Of a DNA stretch of 64,000 nucleotides, positions 58,960 through 64,000 are shown piece by piece; position 1 is the first letter of the stretch, and the number at the start of each line of letters is the position of its first letter. The stretch spans positions 72,174,501 through 72,238,500 of the forward strand of contig CM070899.1 of assembly GCA_036417435.1 (NCBI GenBank), read 5' to 3'. Both the position numbers and the translations under genes were made by a program. The notes beneath the pieces were generated by a model. The model searched no databases. It saw only the letters and a program-made list of their open reading frames with translations, and was not told the DNA's origin. The DNA comes from Inia geoffrensis. Taxonomy: Eukaryota; Chordata; Mammalia; Artiodactyla; Iniidae.

Positions 58960-61352
58960 GAATTTCAAAGTTATCAATTTATTGCTATGTTCCAGGTAAG
59001 ATGGACTAAGTACACTTCTTCCTGAATCACTGAACACAGGTAGAAAACTCAGACAGAAAACATAGAACAGATTTTTGAGAACTCTAAAAATTAGACAGTA
59101 GCAGGTAGAACAGAGAACACGAGAATTATAAGGGCCAGCAAACCAGTGATAAATTTACCTCTTTTGTTCTTCTGACAACCCCTGATCAGAACAATAATAC
59201 AGTAAGATACCCAAATGTGAGCACTGTAGTACAAACAGAACTCCAGGGAAAAAAACTTCCATTTCTGACTCAAAGAACAGGAAACAGAACTCCTAATGCT
59301 CAGAAACAATGCAGAAATCCCCCTATTTTTTTCTTTCCTCTGTTCTTCCATACTCCAGCCCCCAACATACCCATGGCAGTGGTGACAGTTGTAGGCATAG
59401 GAACCCAAAAAAGTCAAAATTCTGAGGGACGGGAACCTTCCTCTCTGGTGGAGCTGTGGTTCAAAGTGGGTGGGGAAACTCCCACTACTTTTTTCCTTTC
59501 TCTATCTTCACATCACTAGGTCCTCGATGCAGGCTCAAAAAAGGAAGTGTGCAACAGAATAACTGGACTACCAAGTTTCTGGCCTGAGGCCTAAAAGGGA
59601 AAGCCCCAGAAAGCTGAAAAGTTCCAGGGTGATGACAGAGAGAAAAAACTCAAAGAAACAACCCAAATTGGTTGTTTAGAAACTTCAGGGCTCATTCCCA
59701 GCTGCACAGGTGTAGATCTGAACCTAATTAGCATAACAAAGATTTTTGAAAACTGAATTAATGAGCAGACCACCAGCCAGGTTCCCACCAGAGCACTGGG
59801 TGGTACATAGCCAGGAAAAATCCAAAAAGTACTACAAAAGCTTCCGAAACTGAACTGATATTAGAAACATGGCCCACTGAAGGCTAGGTGGAACTTGTGG
59901 CCTGAACATAATCAGGCTGATGTTCTGCTAAAACATAAGGATCAATACTCTCAATAGGATTAAACAAGACCAGAGTCTCATTAAATATTCAACATATTCA
60001 GGATACAATCCAAAATTAATTGGCATATGAAGAACCAGAAAAACTGCCACTCATGTGGGAAAAGACAAACACAGATGCCAAAATCAAGATGACACAGATG
60101 TTGGAATAATCTGACAAAGACTTCAAAGCAGCCATTATAAGAAGTGTGAATTAGCAATCTTGAATACTCTTAAAATGAATTTTAAAATAGAATGTCCCAG
60201 TGAAGCCATAGAAGATATAAAGAAGAACAAAATGGAAATTTTAGAATTGAAAAATACAATGACTGGGTGAAAAACTCAGTGAACGGACCCAATAGCAGAA
60301 TGGTAATAACAGATGAGTCAGTAAATTCAAAGACAGATCAAGTGAAATTATTCAATCTGATCAATACAGAGAAAAAAGTTTTCTTAAAAATGAGAAGAAC
60401 TACAGAGACTATGGGACAATAAAAAGAAAGGTTTAACATGTGTGTCATCAGAGTTACGGCAAGAAAAGAGAAAGCGCAGAGCTGAAAAAATATTTGAAGA
60501 AATAATGGTCCTAAACATCTCAAGTGAAGCAAAAGGTATCTATAAATTCAAGAAGCTGAGCAAGGCTTAAACCTAAAGAAATCCACGTCCACGTGTATCA
60601 TAACAAACTATTGAACACTAAAGGCAAAAATAAATCTTGAAAGCAGCCAGAGAAAACAACGTATTAACTATGGAACAATGACTCAAAAAATGGAGACTTA
60701 TGGAGATTTCTCATCGAAAACCATGCATACCAAAAGAAAATGGAACAAAAGTTTTAAAATTCTGAAAGAAGAGATGTGTCAACCCAGAATTCCATATCCT
60801 TCAGGAATGAAGCTGAAATAAAGACATTCTCAATTTATGTATATATAGTTTATAAGCAAACTACAGCATAAATGGGAAGCAATAAGGTAGTAAGATCTCT
60901 ACATTCCAATTGAAACAGTAAAATATTGATTCTAAGTAAACTGCAATAAGTTTAGTATTTTGTAATCACCAGAGCAAACACTAAAAATAAAAATAATTAA
61001 ATGAAAATCAATGTTAAAAAATATTCAAATAACCCAAAAGAAGGCAAGAAAGGAAAAACAGAGAAATGAAAAACAGAAGGAACAAACATAAAACGAAGAG
61101 TAAAGTGAGAGACCTAAGTCCAAACATATCAAAAATCACATTATATTTAAATGATCTAAATATGCAAGTAAAACGTGGACTATCAAAATGGATAAACAAA
61201 CATGATCCATCTATATGGTATCTAAAAGAAACTCACTCCAAACATTACAACATAGGTGGGTTAAAAGTAAAAGAATGGAAAAAGATATACTAAACACTGA
61301 ACAATGGTGACTGGATTGGCTAAATTACAATCAGGCAAAGCAATCTTTAGAG
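58960..61352 (+). mobile_element. Old L1 (L1M/HAL1-like) 5' region: 5'UTR, ORF1 and start of ORF2
   Basis: GGATACAATCCAAAATTAA, GATGACACAGATGTTGGAAT and GACAAAGACTTCAAAGCAGC belong to the 5'UTR/ORF1 entry of ancient L1. CTTGAAAGCAGCCAGAGAAA, CAACCCAGAATTCCATATCC and GAATGAAGCTGAAATAAAGA are ORF1. From about 61110 the start of ORF2 follows. HAL1 elements share the ORF1 part; the endonuclease start favours an L1. The hAT element at 61353 cuts it, and the rest presumably lies beyond the window. Confidence 0.7.
61066..61293 (+). pseudogene. L1 ORF2 N-terminus (endonuclease start), remnant
   Basis: 75-codon open stretch resembling the first part of the L1 apurinic-like endonuclease: SKITLYLNDLN aligns with the family's Asn-containing first motif, and LKETH retains the catalytic-type Glu (codon 61228-61230). 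RGLSKWINKHDPSIW and GLKVKEWKKIY complete the match. The next segment (GACTGGATTGGCTAAATTAC) still follows ORF2 to the hAT junction. Ended by a stop; non-functional. Confidence 0.7.
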
Positions 61353-61535
61353 CAGTGGTCCCCAACCTTTTTGGCACCAGGGACCAGGTTCATGGAAGAC
61401 AATTTTTCCACGGACCGGGGTCAGGGGTGGTTTCCAGATGTTTCAAGCCCATTACATTTATTGTGCACTTTATTTCTATTATTATTACATTGTAATATAT
61501 AGTGAAATAGTTATACAACTCACGATAATGCAGAA

Positions 61536-63413
61536 TCACTGGGAGCCCTGAGCTTGTTCTCCTGCAACTAGATGGTCCCATCTGGGGGTGATGGGAGACA
61601 GTGACACCTGAAGTGTGTTGCTTATGTCCAATCTACTCCATAATCTTGTTTTGGCTGCTGTCACTGCAGAAAACCCTGCTTCACAAAGATAGGATGGTGG
61701 AAATGGAAGTAGGCTTTTCAGTGCTTTTGTGGCAATCTCAGGATATTCCACCTTGACTTTAATCCAGAATGTATGGAGATTTGAAGTGGTCTCAAATATA
61801 CTTTTAAGGCACCGTCATTTGCGATCTCAAGAAGTTGATCCTCTTCTAGCATGGACAAAGTTGATTCACCTGGCTTATTCACAAATGGGTCACGGATCCA
61901 TTCCTTCCCGTTTTGGGGGTCTTTTGCTGTTGGGAAGTAATGCTCAAACTCTTTTGAAAGCTGAGACAGGTGATCATGCACCAGCTGGGAGAAAGAAGGC
62001 CCTGCCTCAGCCTCTTTCAAAATCTCCGCCAATGTTTGAAACATTGTCAAAAATCCCAATGTTCACTCATCGCCCCCATAATTCCAGTTTGGCTTTGAAT
62101 GCAGCCGCTCTACCTGCTGACTTGAACATAGCTGTCATTCTCCCCTGAAGTGACAGACTGAGTTCATTGAGCAGGTTGAATACGTCACATAAGCAAGCAA
62201 GTTTTGTGACCCGTTCTGTGTCACTGAAACGTGCTGCCAGTGGTGACTGTTTTTCTAAAAGAAATCTCTGGGGTGGCTCTCGTAACTCAAAAACTCTGGC
62301 CAGTGATCTACCTTTAGAAAGCCATCTCACTTCTGTGTACAAGAGAAGACGTGTATGTTCTGTGTCCATCCCCTCACAGAGCTGCGTGAACAGACGTGAG
62401 TTAAGGGCATGTACTTTAATGTGTTTGATAATTTTAATCACATCCTGCAAAACACTGTTAAGTTCAGGTGACATTTTTTGGCTAGCCAGCATTTCTCTAT
62501 GGATGACACAGTGCATAGACTCACATTCAGAAGCGACCTCTTTGACCCGAGGAGTGAAACCAGAAAGCTGTCCAGTCACAGTAGCCACTCCATCCGCGCA
62601 TATACTGACACAAAATGACCAATTCAGTTTTCCTGATATGTAATAATTCAAAGACTTGAATAGGTCTGCAGCTGTGATGTTGGTTGGCAACGAAAGTGCA
62701 TGTAACATAACCTCATGCACATTCTCCTGAAAAACATACTGCACAAAAACAAGCACTGCTTCTTTGTTGTCAACATCAGTAGACTTGTCAACCTGGATTG
62801 CGTACCATGGTGACTCATTAATTCTAACAATTGTGCCTCAATATCCGCTGCTATTTCATCAATTCGTCTAGTTACGTTGCTAGCCAAAAGAGGAACACAT
62901 GCCACCTTTTGAACTGCAGCCTCTCCTAAAAGTTTATGACAAATGTCCTTAGCAGCAGGCAGGATCAACTCTTCACCAATAGTAAAGGGCTTCTTAGGTT
63001 TAGCAATGCGGTTAGCTACTAAGAATGTGCTCTCAGTGCAGACACATTTGATGAAATGGTGGCCTTCAATAATTGTTTCTGTTCCTTGTGTTCACGTTTT
63101 TTTCTTTTTTTTCTTTTGAAAAACTCCAAAAGCTTGTCTTTTAATTCAGAGTGCTTGGTTTCCATGTAGCAAAGCATTTTGGAAGGTTTCACAGCTTCAT
63201 TGGATAGCCAGTCGCCACATATTATACAAAGCAGGCTTGGAGAATGTGAATCACGTGTTTCAACGAACCCGTAATTTAAGTAGGACTCTTGGTATTTTCC
63301 CTTAAATGCAGCTTTCTTTTTGTTGGCAGTCTTAAGAGACTTCTGCTGTCTCACGATTGGGTCTTTCCCCGGTTTCAAAGAAGCTCTCCAGCGACATTTG
63401 TTTTTTTACTCAT
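61536..63413 (-). pseudogene. hAT (Charlie3-type) transposase, frame-broken
   Basis: Cut-and-paste DNA transposase of the hAT superfamily, BED-finger type, related to the host genes ZBED5 and FAM200. The coding span is nearly complete, in segments 63378-63019, 62968-62648, 62756-62067, 62059-61718 and 61751-61536. The likely start ATG is at 63413-63411, followed by an A7 run that shifts the frame. The BED finger shows Cys at 63226-63228 and 63217-63219 and His at 63151-63153, but the other His position is Tyr (63166-63168). The presumed catalytic Asp codons are at 62787-62789 (VDKSTD) and 62592-62594 (CADG). The Glu is at 61680-61682 (CEAGFSA, in the C-terminal dimerisation domain). A TGA at 62067-62069 plus indels break the frame. 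Not functional as it stands. Confidence 0.85.
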
Positions 63414-63556
63414 TTTGGCTAGGGTTAGCTTGTGAGCTTACTAAAACTGTGACTGAGACAAGTGCACAGTGTGGGAAAGAGGCATGGGGGAAGTGGTAAA
63501 TAAGATAATGGGCGGGCTGCATGTGGACTAAAATAAGTGTCAGATTCTGACTTAAA

Positions 63557-63634
63557 GCCTGCCACCAGATGCAGCTGTACAACTGAAGTACATCAACTCA
63601 CTTGTCACTATACAGCCTGCCACCAGATGCAGCT
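63557..63634. repeat. Direct repeat pair in the hAT subterminal region
   Basis: GCCTGCCACCAGATGCAGCT occurs exactly at 63557-63576 and 63615-63634, upstream of the transposase start. hAT transposases commonly bind short subterminal repeats, so this may be a binding-site pair (inference). Confidence 0.9.
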
Positions 63635-63802
63635 TAACTGTCACTTGCCACTCACTGATGGGGTTTTGATATGAGTCTGCAAGCAACTGATTTATTATGG
63701 TCTCTGTGCAGTCAAACCTCTCTGCTAATGATAATCTGTATTTGCAGCCACTCCCCAGCACTAGCATCACCCCTCATCTCCACCTCAGATCATCAGGCAT
63801 TC

Positions 63803-63878
63803 GATTCTCATAAGGAGTGCACAACCTAGATCCCTCGCATGTGCAGTTCACAGTAGGGTTCGCGCTCCTATGAGAATC
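63803..63878. repeat. Imperfect inverted repeat in the hAT subterminal region
   Basis: Left arm 63803-63826 starts GATTCTCATAAGGAG; right arm 63857-63878 ends CTCCTATGAGAATC. About 22 bases pair with small bulges around a 30-base loop. Shared with MER1-type elements. Confidence 0.85.
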
Positions 63879-64000
63879 TAATGCTGAGGCTGATCTGACA
63901 GGAGGCGGAGCTCAGGCAGTAATGCGAGCGATGGGGAGCGACTGTAAATACAGATGAAGCTTCCCTTGCTCACCTGCTGCTCACTTCCTGCTGTAGGGCC

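Larger units (their letters stand above)
61353..64000 (-). mobile_element. Charlie3/MER1-type hAT transposon, runs off the window
   Basis: One terminal repeat is visible: CAGTGGTCCCCAACCTTTTT at 61353. It is preceded by the octamer CTTTAGAG (61345-61352), which fits the hAT 8-bp target duplication. The far terminus lies beyond 64000. The subterminal region 63780-64000 (CCTCGCATGTGCAGTTCACA and GAGGCGGAGCTCAGGCAG) matches the MER1 non-autonomous relatives. The transposase is coded on the minus strand, so 61353 is the 3' end. The element sits inside an older L1. Confidence 0.85.

Noticed and set aside
59217..59519. 100-codon plus-strand frame and overlapping 108-codon minus-strand frame
   Set aside because: Both lie in the 5'UTR-like part of an old L1. 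Opposite-strand overlap and lack of domains indicate chance.
61729..62643. 139- and 158-codon plus-strand frames over the hAT element
   Set aside because: They are on the strand opposite to the recognisable transposase and share none of its motifs, so they are shadows.
1..64000. Bacterial-type systems: CRISPR arrays, operons, toxin-antitoxin or defence islands
   Set aside because: The window is mammalian genomic DNA throughout. No direct-repeat/spacer arrays or clustered long coding frames exist.

Overview
This is non-coding mammalian nuclear DNA, and the repeats point to a cetacean, most likely a toothed whale. There are 18 insertions of the tRNA-derived CHR SINE family (Cetacea/Hippopotamus/Ruminant), most of them in the short A-tailed form typical of odontocetes. 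They sit with L1 copies of the artiodactyl/cetacean type and with general mammalian fossils: MIR, L2, CR1/L3, MLT-type LTRs, Tigger and Charlie DNA transposons. I found no host exon, no host coding gene, no functional RNA gene, no CRISPR array and no operon. Almost every open frame longer than 60 codons is chance or runs through a SINE, L1 or hAT transposon.

Layout. 0-11 kb: MIR, L2 and old L1 remnants broken by CHR SINEs, an antisense MLT1-type LTR, and an internally deleted Tigger1-like transposon inside a MIR. 12.1-14.3 kb: a 2.2-kb 5'-truncated antisense L1 with clear target-site duplications (TSDs). 15.7-19.5 kb: a sense L1 carrying two nested CHR SINEs. 20-26 kb: SINEs, an antisense LTR, two L2 pieces, a MER44/Tigger7-like element and a further LTR. 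25.6-40.0 kb: about 14 kb without any young SINE or L1, mostly sequence I cannot assign. 40-54 kb: six CHR SINEs between MIR, L2, CR1/L3 and MER5-type remnants. 54-58 kb: CR1/L3 and old L1 antisense fossils, then a sense LTR. 59-64 kb: an old sense L1/HAL1-like 5' region (5'UTR, ORF1, start of ORF2), interrupted at 61,353 by a Charlie3/MER1-type hAT transposon that runs off the window.

The most informative locus is the hAT element at 61.35-64.0 kb. It keeps almost the whole transposase coding span on the minus strand, with the likely D, D and E catalytic residues, but the frame is broken several times and the BED zinc finger has lost a ligand. Nesting gives a relative order: MIR, L2, CR1/L3 and old L1 first; then MLT LTRs, Tigger and Charlie; then artiodactyl-type L1; CHR SINEs last. 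I see no previously undescribed biological system here. The findings concern transposon biology: a candidate L1 3' transduction, a B-box substitution shared by the short SINE class, a small TA-flanked inverted-repeat element, and the hAT remnant. Family names come from recognition by eye; subfamily assignment needs a repeat-library search.
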